Assembly: GCA_947652115.1 (NCBI GenBank)
Contig: OX393563.1
Span: forward strand, 25,436,935 to 25,500,934
Reading direction: 5' to 3'
Source: Blastomussa wellsi
Lineage: Eukaryota; Cnidaria; Anthozoa; Scleractinia; Plerogyridae
DNA: 64,000 nucleotides
Every line of letters begins with the position of its first letter. Position 1 is the first letter of the stretch. Below the pieces are notes generated by a model. That model did not search any database, was not told the origin of the DNA, and was given only the letters and a program-made list of their open reading frames with translations. The position numbers and the translations under genes were made by a program. Below are positions 18,872 to 29,660 of the stretch, piece by piece.

Positions 18872-19325
18872 GCTACACGGAAGTTACGGAAGTTGTTCCC
18901 GGTACACAGACCTTTACAATATTCTGCTCTCGTTTCTGATGGCGTTTGGACTTTTGCTCGCAACCTCATGGGAGTTTGAGTTGATGAAAAACCCCAAAAC
19001 CTCGGCTTAAAATTTTCTCGTGCAGCAGTCACGTCCAAAAGAACTTTGTTTATGTGTTGAGTCCAAGGTACAAAGAGGTCATTCAATGTCTTCCTACCGG
19101 AAATGTGAAGTTATGCATGTAAATTCCCTTTACGCACGTTACTTGGGTTTGCCAACTTTAATTCACGCTACAATATAACTGAATACAAAGACAACGATAA
19201 TACAATGATTAAAAAAGCCGTTAGAATAAAATTGATAAAATTCAAACTGAAAAAAATTGAAACTCGTGTTTTGGTCTGTTGTTGATCACAGACAGCCCAA
19301 ACTCACATCATGGCTTCAAACAATT
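18872..19325. other. Upstream region of paralogue 1
   Basis: Non-coding. It probably contains the promoter of the - strand gene ending at 18871, but no clear TATA or initiator is assigned. Confidence 0.3.
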
Positions 19326-19565
19326 ATAAGGTGGTTCGTCACGCTTTCCTCACCCACCCTCCGTGGGGGAGGAACGTGACGAAAGCCCCAAGGACGATTG
19401 CGTGGTAGGTTTCATACCCAACTTTCGTGGAGAGCCTACCGGGGGTGCTCCCTTATATGGGCTATACGGGGACGTGCCGCTGGGTAGGGTTTGGTTTTTG
19501 ACCCCTCAGTCCTGAACTCAAGTGGGTATGTCCTAAGGGTGTAGCCTCAAGACTTTCGTCGATCA
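19326..19565. repeat. Probable interspersed repeat with a short palindrome
   Basis: TCGTCACG...TCCT at 19338-19353 pairs with AGGAACGTGACGA at 19369-19381. GC content is higher than in the flanks. No coding capacity and no second copy in this window, so its repeat status is inferred. Confidence 0.35.
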
Positions 19566-19649
19566 GAAACAGTCATAAGAATTTATTTAGCCGGTTAGGT
19601 CATCAGTCAACATTAGATCATTTTCAGGACTAGGTATTCGCGCTATAAT

Positions 19650-19806
19650 TAGGAGTGTTGAAACTGAGGAGTGCAGAAAACGAAGAGTGTGAAAAAAGTG
19701 TAGAAAATGAGAGTGTAGAAAATGAGAAGTGTAGAAAATGAGGAGTGTGGAAAATGAGAAGTGTAGAAAATGAGAAGTGTGGAAAATGAGAAGTGTAGAA
19801 AATGAG
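19650..19806 (+). repeat. 17-bp minisatellite, about nine copies
   Basis: Units of GTGTAGAAAATGAGAA with variants (GTGTGG, GAGTGTAG) repeat every 16-18 bp. The Phe/His/Ser-rich frames on the - strand here are an artefact of the repeat. Confidence 0.85.
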
Positions 19807-20378
19807 ATAAAATTATTAGATCTTTTTTGCTCTTCTCCCCTAAAATAATTTGTTTTAAGATTAGAAAATGACCGCTGTTGAATACAACTACCACAATTAA
19901 TCATGAACAATAGGTATGTTGCATTGAGGGAATTTTCACTGATGATTTGCTACTTTTATTATAACCCACCAAAGCCGACGCTGTCAATTTTATTTTGTTT
20001 CATCTCGTCATTTTGCTCAGTTTATTTTCACGGTTTTGCGTTTGTGCATAATTAACATGTGTTTTATTATAACAGTTCCAAAAACATGTTCTTCCAAACA
20101 AAACTCCTATTGTGAAATCGAACTAATTCGAATTGAAATATTTTTGTCTCTCATGTTTTCGACGCTTATTTGATACAACTCGTCCATTTAATTTTTATTC
20201 GGACATTTATTTTACAAAATTGCCTGTTGGCTTTATTTTTCACATGTAATATATGCCTCAAACCAAAATAGAAGATCGCCAAGGACTTTGAACTTGGCGT
20301 CCTCTGGCCATAATAGAAACAAATAAAGATTATGGTCAATGATCTGTTTTTAGTAAAAATCACAAACGCCCACGAGTT

Positions 20379-20704
20379 AAGGTAATGTTACACGGGACGA
20401 TTTTTAACGCTGATTTTTAATCCATGTTACACTAGACAACTTTTAACGCAACATTGTTGCAACAAAGTGTGGCAACCTACACGGGACCATTTTTAAACCA
20501 GCAAATCCAACTTCAGCAAAATTCTGGTAACAATGTTTCAGGTTTAATTTTTTGAATCGCTTTTAAATTGCTACAACATATTGCCGCAATAAAATGTTGC
20601 GTTAAAAATTGTCGAGCACCGCATGTTACACGAAGATGATTTTTAACGCAACCGATGTTGCGTTAAAAATTGTCGTAAAAATCGTCCCTTGTAACATTAC
20701 CTTT
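20379..20704. mobile_element. MITE, ~325 bp
   Basis: AAGGTAATGTTACACGGGAC at the left end is the near-complement of the right end GTCCCTTGTAACATTACCTT. Internal motifs with TTTTTAACGCAAC and GTTGCGTTAAAAA add subterminal inverted repeats. No coding capacity. Confidence 0.75.
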
Positions 20705-20912
20705 AGACAGTAATACTTACTCAATTAATACCACTGGTTAATATAGCGAAAATGCGTCTGCATAATTCACTCCTTACCAGTATTACCATCAATATCACCT
20801 TAAGTTTAAACTAAATTCCCGTTTCGAATTTATAATCACACAGTTTCTTTATAGCCTTGCATTATTAAAGAATAACCTCGTGGAATCACAATGGTTGAAT
20901 GCTAGAATTACC

Positions 20913-21626
20913 TCATTTCGCAAGAGCACTATCTTCTTTATAGTTAAAATCCTTCAGAACATCTTCTCGCACTGTCCAGTAAGTGGGGCAACTTTCTCCG
21001 TATTTCGTAATTTGTAAATGTCCGCCAGAGCACGCCAAACAAAGTACATAAAACCTTTTTAAAATGTGAGTACATTCCAGGTAATATGTAAACACAAAAT
21101 CGCCTGTCTCCGCATCCCTAACCTCAAAGAAATATAACCTTAACAGTCTATCGTCGCTTTCGTAGAATTGCTCTGGTTTAAAGTACTGCGCAGCGACAAT
21201 TACAGCGCGTTTGGTCTCGAGTCTTTCCCGTGGGAAGGACTTTATCTTGAAGAATTCAAACACTTGGCTTCCCCAAGCGGTTTTCAACCGCAGAATCATT
21301 TTCACAATGTCGTCCGCCGTATTGTAGTCTCCAACTTCAGCCAAACGGCTAGTTTCTTCGCAAGTGTCTATGAATAATCTATTCACTGACTCACAAAATT
21401 CAGAACTCCACGAAATATCATGTTTACTTGTCCAACAAAGTGCTTTTTCCAATTTTGAGATGATTTGTGGAAGTGAATTATCCTCGAGGCAGACATTTGT
21501 CAATTCCGTGGCAGGGATTTCTGCCGAACTTTTTCTTGATTTTGAATCACCATTTTTCGCCTTATATGAAGAATGTTCTGAAAATAAATTTTCTTCGTGT
21601 TTTGAGCGTGATGGACAACTTCCCAT
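20913..21626 (-). CDS. Putative N-myristoylated protein, paralogue 2 (unrecognised family)
   Basis: 237 codons, intronless. MGSCPSRSK has Gly2, Cys4 and Ser6 followed by basic residues, a typical myristoyl plus palmitoyl start. A Ser/Lys-rich linker runs to about 45. The conserved region contains SRLAEVGDYNTADDI (about 93-107), AAQYFKPEQF (145-154), LYFFEVRDAETGDFVF, YYLE and YGESCPTYWTVREDV (209-223). It matches paralogue 1 in length and motif order but differs at most other positions, so the duplication is not recent. Same strand as paralogues 1 and 3. Function unknown. Confidence 0.8.
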   Translation of the reverse strand: MGSCPSRSKHEENLFSEHSSYKAKNGDSKSRKSSAEIPATELTNVCLEDNSLPQIISKLEKALCWTSKHDISWSSEFCESVNRLFIDTCEETSRLAEVGDYNTADDIVKMILRLKTAWGSQVFEFFKIKSFPRERLETKRAVIVAAQYFKPEQFYESDDRLLRLYFFEVRDAETGDFVFTYYLECTHILKRFYVLCLACSGGHLQITKYGESCPTYWTVREDVLKDFNYKEDSALAK

Positions 21627-22770
21627 GCTAGAATGAAGCGATTCCAGCCCGGCTTGAAGGCGATAAAAAGTCAGGACAAAATATAGCTAATCCTCGATTA
21701 GATCACCAATACAATTCGTTGGTCTGTTTATTAACAGTGCTAGGTCCGAAGTATATCTCTAATCGATAACTCAGATTCATTATTCCTTTTTATCGCTAAA
21801 CACTGATATTGTACTCAAGAAAAATGAATATATATATATGGCGCATCAAAATTCCCTCAAAACTTCACACTTTCGGATAATTAACGACTCATTAATGTTG
21901 TTTGAAGTCTCGTGAAGTCGCCCCGCCTAAAATGACAGCGTTAATGACAGGGGTTCCGTTGCCATGGAAGCATCTAGTTCTCGAAAGCAATGTCTTGGGG
22001 ATCAAGAACCGAGTCTCCCCAACAAAAAAACAGTCCCGATACAATGTACGCTTGATTTCCAGCCGTTTTGGAGTCCCGTGGTGTGGGGCAAGGAACGCGG
22101 ATTTTTACGAAGAATATTAAAGCTCACTTAGATTAAGACACCTTTGTGTCGGTACACTTTTGGAACGAGAAATATTCAGATCGATTTTTCTAGAAGTTGT
22201 GAATTAATGATATCAAATATGATGTGAAGGGGGCGTATTGCTTAAGGACGACTTCACCGGCTACCTCAAAAACCATTTTCTCATCGGTGTAATGATCATT
22301 CCAGCATTTCGGGTTCAAAGCTAAATGGTTCAAAGACAGTATTATATATAATTGTAGAAGGGGACGTTTGCAGTTCACTGTGTTGGGGATCTATGTTTCC
22401 ACGCCGTGAGCGGAATCCATTTTCAGAAACGAGTAAAAGTAAAAGTAACGTTCAAATACAATCAGTACAGACCAGTAATGCGTGACAGGTGATACCCATA
22501 GAATGCTCCGGCGCTAGTTGTTAGTCCATTGATGCTAAAATCTTCGAAAGACAGCACTTGGAAACAAGTATTGTTTCCTTGTTTAGTTTTCTTAAAAGGA
22601 AACGACATCCTTTCACTATTTTGTTCAATTCAAGCGAGATCACACTCCTATTGCCTTTGGTCATCGATCAGAGGCTTGAACTCTTTCATAAAAGCCGTGA
22701 AACTTCAAAAATTTCCTGTGTCGTGTTCTCCCCCCCCCCCCCCCCAATTGCAATAAATTAATATGGCGTG
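21627..22770. other. Intergenic, no gene seen
   Basis: Includes the upstream region of paralogue 2, a short TA repeat near 21828 and a poly-C run at about 22730-22745. No domain or RNA gene was found. Confidence 0.35.
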
Positions 22771-22773
22771 TTT

Positions 22774-22885
22774 CTAACATGGCGCCGAGGCTTGGGGGAA
22801 TAAAACAAAAGAAACTATTTATTCATCCCTAAGCCTCGATGCAAATTCTTTTGTTTTATTCCCCCAAGCCTCGGTGACATGTTAG
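22774..22885. mobile_element. Foldback MITE
   Basis: Arms 22774-22813 and 22846-22885 (40 bp, CTAACATGGCGCCGAGGCTT on the left) are near-perfect complements around a 32-bp spacer. AT-rich extensions (TTAATAT) occur on both sides. Confidence 0.8.
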
Positions 22886-23488
22886 AATATTAATATATCG
22901 GAATTGGTCTATTGTGTTGCGATGTCATCATCAGCTGTTCTTGCAGTTTTGATTTCCCATCGCAATTAAAGAGAAAGGCGCCGAATTTCTCATTAATTCC
23001 CAAGTGCGGTGCGGCAAGAGAAACGAACGACTAGTTACAAAGATAATTGTCATAATTACTAACGCTTCAAATACATGCACTTATAATTACGATTGTACAG
23101 TAAAGATTAGAAATAATACAACTCTGTCTTTATGTTGAACTGGACTGATATTGAGCTCACGTCCTTGATGTTTACGAAAAGGGAAGCTGTCTTTATGACG
23201 TTAATTTCAAATAATATATTCAATTTAATTGACCAACTATATTCAGCAAACAATTAACTGTATTCATTGAACTGGCCGAATTGAAGTTGGGTTAGACTAC
23301 GAGCAGTCTTTTTTTCACGAGCAGTCTTTTTCTTAGTCCGTCGAACGCGAAGCGAATAAATAGTCGCACGAAACCTGGGAGCGCGTGGGCGCGTCTCCCA
23401 GGTTGCGTGCGGATATTCTTTTCGCTTCGCACTCGACGGACTAAGCAAAAAAAAAAGGACTGCTCGTAGTCTAACTCAACTTTAATTC

Positions 23489-24280
23489 CATAGCGAATCA
23501 AGGAATTGTGCGTCGTGTGTCTTTATATACAGAAAGATGGAGCTTCGCTATTGGCTGGTGCCTGGTAACGTGAATAAAATTAGTTGAATGAAAAGCGTTC
23601 GTTGACTTCAAAATGATCCCGACACTGGTAGAATCTTTTCGCAACCTCCATTAATTTCATTTAAACGCGACAAAAACATAGGTAACTTTTTAGTCAGAAG
23701 TGCATTCCAAACTAGTGATCAACCCGGAACTTTTAAATGCGCTCGTGCACGATGCAAAACATGCCCTTTCATTCACAACGTTGACAAAATATCGGGACCC
23801 AAGCGATCTATAAAAATCACTGATCATTTCACCTGTACCTCAGCCAATGCCATCTACTGTATAACTTGCACTCTTTGCAAAAAGTTATACATCGGCGAAA
23901 CAGGGAGACGACTTGGCGACCGATTCCGAGAACACCTTCGTGACGTAGAGAAAGACGACAAAAATGCATCGAAACCGGTCGCAAGACACTTCAATCTCCC
24001 AAATCATTAATTCTAAGCAACATATGGCAGTCTGCGGCCTTTCCCTTCACCAAGGAAACACGGAAAGCCGTAAAACTCTAGAACAAAAATTTATTTTTCA
24101 AATCGGCACTCTTAATCCTCACGGTATCAACGAACGCTTTTCATTCAACTAATTTATTCCGAAGTTTTCACGTTACCAGGCACCAGCCAATAGCGAAGCT
24201 CCATCTTTCTGTATATAAAGACACACGACGCACAATTCCTTGATTCGCTCCGACGAAGGGCTAACGCTCGAAAAGTCACT
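23489..24280 (+). mobile_element. Penelope-like element copy B with inverted 5' segment
   Basis: From about 23630 the + strand encodes, in a frame without a start Met, the same GIY-YIG region as copy A (TSANAIYCITCTLCKKLYIG, RLGDRFREHLRDVEKDD). A one-base slip near 23965-24010 breaks the frame. The first about 125 bp (23489-23615) are the inverted complement of the element's 3' segment (24130-24247). AACTTTAATTC flanks the insertion at 23478-23488 and 24281-24291. The right end falls 3 nt after the GTC of the hammerhead-like motif. Inverted head segments of this kind are known for PLE insertions. Confidence 0.8.
24242..24280 (+). ncRNA. Truncated hammerhead-like motif in PLE copy B
   Basis: GATTCGCT, core CCGACGA, stem II GGGC/GCTC, GAAA and AGTC are present. 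The element then stops, so the 3' strand of stem I is missing. Confidence 0.4.
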
Positions 24281-24520
24281 AACTTTAATTCGGCGAGTTC
24301 AATGAATACAGTTAATTGTTTGCTGAATATAGTTTTTTGAGGCCGTTAACATAACTAAAGATCCAGATTGATGAACTAAAAAAATGTAATGTATGATTCT
24401 TGATAAGATGGTATGGCAGATTATTATCACTTAGCTATACACTGGTGAGCTGTAAAGAGACGACTGGGGACGAGACAGTACCATTGGGGCAATCATGGTA
24501 TACGGATGATACTTGAATGC

Positions 24521-24591
24521 ATTATTTAATTAATTGATTGCTTAATTAATTAATCAATTAATTGATTGATTGATTAATTAATTAATTAAAT
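24521..24591. repeat. ATTA/ATTG low-complexity palindromic tract
   Basis: About 70 bp of TTAATTAATTGATTG-type units, self-complementary. Probably a simple repeat. Confidence 0.7.
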
Positions 24592-26491
24592 GAGACCAAA
24601 AGAAGCCATGGTGCGGATTTTTCTTCTGAAGTTTTGCGAACTTCGTTCAGACCAATGCGTCACCATTGATGAAGAGAAAGTCCGTAAACAGGCATGTTTT
24701 CTATAGAATGACCAAACATTTAGTCGGAAAATGGTTGGACGTCAGTTTTAAGAGAACTTTAACCAAAACGTTTCTGAAATTATTGTCTGATTTGAATGTG
24801 TGATACTAGCCGTCCCGTCGAACGCTGCGGTCATGTTTTCAGTCCCGCCAGAAGGATTAAGAGCTTGTTTAAATGACTTATATGGAGGAGAGCAATCTTT
24901 TGTACGATGGCTACCCTCTCCATCGAGTCATCTTTTATCGAGCGTTTATATAAAAGAAAGTTGTCCCTGTTAGCCGAGCCTGATCTTTCATAATTATTTG
25001 TATTACCCTTATTTTTAAATGTCCCAATCTTCATTTTTCATTTCTATTCGCCCTTCGAGTTCCTTTCGTTTATTTCATTACTGTTGTCTTTGCTGAGTTG
25101 AATTATGCCTTATTAAAATATAAATTTGGTCGCGAAAATCTAAAACCTGGCAAAATTTTAGGATCTCGTTTCGTTATACATATCGTTTGTCATGTCGTGA
25201 GTTGCGTCAGACAGGCGAGCCAACTGACGTCATGAACTGTTTAAAAGAGAAAAAGCTGGCTCGCCCCCAAGCCGGTCACCGAGCGAGTTACCCTCCACCC
25301 AGGGACGCCCTGTAACATAGCCGTACGGGCCAGAGGGGAGGGGGAATGGCAGCAGCCTTCCCCCCCAAATTTTGAGTAACTTAGATTTTTTGGGCAGCAA
25401 GAGAAATTTGGGCAAGGCAACTTGGGTGAATGTTTTGCCGGAAAAATGTAGGTAAGTTTTCAATGAATTTTTCTCTTCCTTAGACCTTTGCGAATTTGAA
25501 GCATTGATAATTTGTTGGCCGATTTTCCAATAATGAAAGTGGAATGTTCGCATAGTCGCGATTTTTGAAAAAAAATAATTTCTGCATTAACTGGGCGTTG
25601 CACTAGTCTGAGGCCTTATGGATAGAAATTTGTAATGTGTTGCTAAGCCATGCCCGCATAGATTAACCTTATATAATTAGCTAACTGCGGGTATGCCAGC
25701 TTACTTCTGTAATTCATTTCAGTTGTGTGTGTAATTGCTGTGTAATAGGGATTGCTAGTTAAAGGGGCTACGTCACTGATCGTGCGCTTTGAAAAATTTA
25801 TCCTAAATTTTTCCGAAAAATTGTCATTTCCAATCCGTATATCCATCCTCAGCTATCATTGTTCCTTTTTGGTTTAATCACACTCCTTTTTTTAGGTTTT
25901 TTTTTATTATTTTTAGGTTTCCTACATTTTGAGGTTAATTTAGGTTGTCGAAGAAATGACCCAAAATATAAGGAGTCTTTTACCTCTTTCCTGTCATGCA
26001 CAATTCTTCATCGATCAGGCACGCTTTTTCAAACCGGATATTCAGTTATGCTATCAATCAATGACAGTTCTTTCACATCGGATCCTATTCCTTGAATTTC
26101 CATCTCATTTCCTTCCATCTTTACGCTATTTTCATAACGTTAACAATCAGAACTAATAGGCTCGTTTAGGACACTTTTAATAGGAATCTTGATCTTTAAC
26201 AGTGCATCTATTTGGGTCATCGCGTATTATACAATCTAAAAGCTTATGGGAATTCTTCAGATTCAGTTGTAGGATTTACAGCACCAGCGATCTTCTGATG
26301 AACTCGACAACTCGAAAGTGAAAGAATCTTATGAATAAAAACTCCATAAAACATTCAATAAATTACACTTCGGACAGCATACAAACATGCGTATGTCGCA
26401 GTTTAGGGCCTTAGATTTAGTTCTTCGTCTCCAGGCGAGACTGACGATGAAACTTTCGAGTGGGCAAAAACAATTTGAAGATACTAGTTTT
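24592..26491. other. Intergenic, no gene seen
   Basis: No coding or RNA gene is supported. The end nearest 26491 is probably 3' UTR of paralogue 3. A GC-richer block at about 25255-25370 has no recognised function. Confidence 0.35.
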
Positions 26492-27250
26492 CTATGAATC
26501 GGAGAAAGTATCAAATTCATTCGAGTTCTCTAAATCGTTAAGACGAACTGTAGCATTGTTGATAACATCTCGACGTATTTTCCAATAAGGCGGGCATGAA
26601 CTGCCGTAGATTTCAACCTGGGTGTGCCCTTCACCAGTGACCAGTCCCAGAGCAAAGTAATCGTCCAGAAAACTTGCGTGCTCGAGATAATAACGAAACA
26701 TAACTTCCGTCGTTTCCGCATCGGAAATGACAAAGAAGTAAAGTTTGACAATGTTATCATCGTCCTCTTGAATCATCACTGGCTTAAAATATTGCCCACC
26801 TGTTAATAAATATGATCCCAGTTCAGTAATTTCCCTGCCAAAAGCGTTTATCCGCGCAGCTTCGAAAAAACCATCTCCAAGGGCATTTTTCAACCGGATA
26901 ACTTCTTTCACAACCCTTTCCGCCTCGTTGTGTTTGCGATCCCTTGTCAAGCGACTCATTTCCAGAGTAGCGGCATTTAAAATGCCGATAATCTTCAACC
27001 GGTAGTTGTCAAGTTCTGTTTTTGATTTCAATCGACGCACTTTTTCTCTCAAGCTTTGAGCATGCTCCAGTTTGAGCAATAGTGTTTCCAATCTAGAGTC
27101 GGTAGCTTTATAACTTAGATTACGGCCACGTATTGACGACAAGACATGATCTTCGCGTCTAATCTCTGATCTTGACGCTTCTTCAAGTAACGGAGTATTG
27201 TCAAGATCCAAATCGTTGTCCGTTGATTTCTTTGTTGGAAAACAACCCAT
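26492..27250 (-). CDS. Putative N-myristoylated protein, paralogue 3 (unrecognised family)
   Basis: 252 codons, intronless. MGCFPTKKS has Gly2, Cys3, Thr6 and Lys7/8, a classic myristoyl/palmitoyl start. The N-terminal part (about 55-130) is strongly helical and charged, richer in Lys/Arg/Glu than in the two paralogues. The shared C-terminal block has GGQYFKPVMI (151-160), KLYFFVISDAETTEVMF, YYLE and YGSSCPPYWKIRRDV (215-229). An acidic/Asn tail follows. It is the most diverged in the N-terminal half. It lies about 4.9 kb from paralogue 2 on the same strand. Function unknown. Confidence 0.8.
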   Translation of the reverse strand: MGCFPTKKSTDNDLDLDNTPLLEEASRSEIRREDHVLSSIRGRNLSYKATDSRLETLLLKLEHAQSLREKVRRLKSKTELDNYRLKIIGILNAATLEMSRLTRDRKHNEAERVVKEVIRLKNALGDGFFEAARINAFGREITELGSYLLTGGQYFKPVMIQEDDDNIVKLYFFVISDAETTEVMFRYYLEHASFLDDYFALGLVTGEGHTQVEIYGSSCPPYWKIRRDVINNATVRLNDLENSNEFDTFSDS

Positions 27251-28224
27251 TTTTATGCCAAGACTGCAATTTCCTCGTTAGCATTCAATGCATGGCCTGA
27301 CTTCGCAAGTTATGTTTTCAGCTCAGCGTTATTGACGTTATGAAGGAAGTTCACTGTGTACCGATGCGTAAATGCGCGTAACTAAATGCAAATATGCACA
27401 TAAACAAGTCAAAACAATGCCGTATATGTCCCTCGAGTTTTCGTTCTTAATGGATTGTTTGATATTTGCAACAAATAGAGAGCAAGTCAAGCTTTCATGA
27501 TCTGACTTCGCACTTCCAGCTTTAAAAGAAAATTGCGTCGCTCATGCGATTATTTTTGGCCAACCATGAAACAACAGTCATAGCTTAACGGACCGAGATT
27601 GTTTCATACTCTAATCTGAACAACATCCTTAAGCTTCCTTTAATTAAATTGCTCTATTTTGGGTGATCGACTCTATTGAACCTACAAACGAGCTTGATTA
27701 AATTAAATGAAATTCTTAACAATTAATGACGCAGAATGGAAAGACAAAAGAATTACTTCAAAAAGAGCAGGCATGGAAAGCAATTTTGAACCGCCTGGTA
27801 GAAAGTGCAAACTACAGTAGTTCATACACAAAAACGCATGATCTCCGTGCAAGGCTAAATTTTCCCCGCGTGATCAGATGAGGCTCGCGTGTTTTAGATT
27901 TTGGTTGACGTTTCGGAGGTTGAATATCGTAGCATTTGTGACGTCATAAGATAACTTTGATGAAGCTTTTACTGTCTGTCGACTATTCAACTTTTCCAGA
28001 ATCGTTTGGCTAACAGCTGTCTCGTTCCCAGGATCTGAGAGTGAGGATGAACAGGTAAAACAACCAACCCCGTCGAATTCACAAACAACGCGTGAAAGGG
28101 AATGAAACGGCCTCTGTGTATTGCCCCTCCAACCGGTCCCTTCTCGTGGACAAATGGTACTTACGTTTAGACACTCGGCCGGACGTGGAGGGCAAACTTT
28201 TCATGCACCTTGTTACATAGATAG
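27251..28224. other. Intergenic upstream of paralogue 3
   Basis: Non-coding as far as can be seen. It probably contains the paralogue 3 promoter. No repeat with clear ends was found. Confidence 0.3.
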
Positions 28225-28443
28225 ATGGGTAAATGTAAGGAAACTTTTAAGTTTCGACGTTTCGCACGTCGTAACGAAGTAGAGGATTGCGGTAAGCCTG
28301 ATTCTCAGTCGTCTGAGGTAGAGCGCGGTTTAAATTCGCCGGATGATAAAGAGACGCACATTTCGCTGCTACAAACCAACTGGCTCTTAGCTTGCAGCTT
28401 TTTACTTTATCCAGATTTTTTTCTCGCTTGCCGCTTAATGTGA
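28225..28443 (+). CDS. Short MGKC-start reading frame, doubtful
   Basis: 72 codons, starting MGKCKETFKFRRFARRNE after an in-context ATG (ATAG before it). A possible GGTAAGCC donor lies at about 28290. The MGxC start recalls the neighbouring paralogues, but none of their conserved C-terminal motifs follows and residue 6 is Glu, which does not fit myristoylation. It may be chance, a first exon or a remnant. Confidence 0.2.
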   Translation: MGKCKETFKFRRFARRNEVEDCGKPDSQSSEVERGLNSPDDKETHISLLQTNWLLACSFLLYPDFFLACRLM

Positions 28444-29036
28444 TTCCTTAGAAATACAAGTTGACGAACAATTTTTCCGTAACTTTCCCTGAATGTTTCC
28501 TTAGAATCACTGTTTAAGTCACCGTGCTCGCAAACGCGATTTATGATGAGCCAATCGTAGCCAATTTATGCCTGTAACGATGCTAATCACGCGCGTAATT
28601 TGATCGTTCCACGACATACATTTTACGGCAGCTGAAAGCAAACATTATTGAAGGAATAGTGGGAAAAAATTTCATAGCTAGGAACTCTCGATTATATGGA
28701 ACAATGTTACATATAATTTATGGAAAATGTCGCAAATTGAAACGACACCGCCTCAAAACGAACCACTAGTCGTTGTTCTCAAGGCCGTACATGGCATCCC
28801 CGAGTAACGGTTTACTGCAAAGTTTTCACTGTATTTTTTTTCCTTACCACGAATTCCTCGTTTTATTTTTTTTTTTCACTTAAAGATGATAATTTGTACA
28901 CCAAAATTCCGCAATAAAATAATATAGGTCACTGTGCTTGTTTGCTAGTAGAATGACAACTTATCTTGCTCGTGAGCTAAATCATCCGGAGAATTCAGCG
29001 TATTTAGGACGGTCCTTAGCCCGTCTGAGAAAAGAG
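28444..29036. other. Intergenic, no gene seen
   Basis: A stretch near 28905-28945 (AATATAGGTCACTGTGCTTG) is related to the end of the repeat at 39285-39545. Nothing else is recognised. Confidence 0.35.
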
Positions 29037-29089
29037 ATTGGTTGGACGAAGGGTTAGCACTCCTATCCGTAAAAACTACGTTGCTTCAG

Positions 29090-29530
29090 AAACACCAATG
29101 ATAATTCAACAAACTCCACAAGTTCTGGAAGAAGAAGGGGTTTCCTCGCGAATGCGCATGACGAGTTGCAGGGACGGCCGAAAGGAAGCTGCAACGCTGA
29201 ATACTCTTCTGTCGACCAGATTAATCTTAAAAATTGGAGCGGCGAACATCAGAACAATGTTCGAGCCAGGGAAGACAGCACGGTAGCTAAATAAATGCAC
29301 AATTACTTATTTAAGCTTGTGGTTCTCATACAGTGAGACCAGCAGGTGGAAGCAGTCAGGGCAACTGCGACTGACAACAGAAGAGACTGAGAGACGTTGT
29401 TGTATTCTTGCCATGAAGAGAGCGATGCTCATTACATGCACAGAGGGTGCAGCACTTCCGTCGACGGAAGAGGCACAAAAAGCCCTGATTGGCTGGGAAG
29501 GCAAAGGACCAAGTAAATTAATAAATTACT
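29090..29530 (+). pseudogene. LINE endonuclease relic (APE-type, RTE-like)
   Basis: ILKIGAANIRTMFEPGKTAR is the start of an endonuclease/exonuclease/phosphatase domain as in RTE-type LINEs (normally W-N-V-R-T-M). A second frame carries SRWKQSGQLRLTTEET and EEAQKALIGWEGKGP, also typical of those elements. A stop and frame changes separate the two, and the reverse transcriptase is absent. It ends about 130 bp before the SNX start codon. Confidence 0.65.
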
Positions 29531-29660
29531 GTGTACTACTAGTAAATAAGCAAAAAAGATGTGAAAGGAAAAAAAACAGAAACAAATGAAAGAAAAAACA
29601 CACCTCAACCGCTACACGTAGACGAGGCAACCCCACGTGACCGCAGTCTTCGAAGTCAAG

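Larger units (their letters stand above)
23235..24335. mobile_element. MITE interrupted by a PLE insertion
   Basis: Outer arms ACTATATTCAGCAAACAATT (left, about 23237) and its complement (right, to about 24332) continue inward for about 55 bp. A second palindrome (CTACGAGCAGTC near 23298, GACTGCTCGTAG near 23459) lies in the left part. Removing 23489-24291 joins a right arm that complements the left arm through GCCGAATT, giving an original element of about 300 bp. Confidence 0.7.

Noticed and set aside
19587..19910. 107-codon Phe/His/Ser-rich frame
   Set aside because: It is the translation of the 17-bp minisatellite.
29637..29660. In-frame upstream start of the SNX protein
   Set aside because: The codon is GTG; the ATG at 29661 has a strong context and matches family N-termini.
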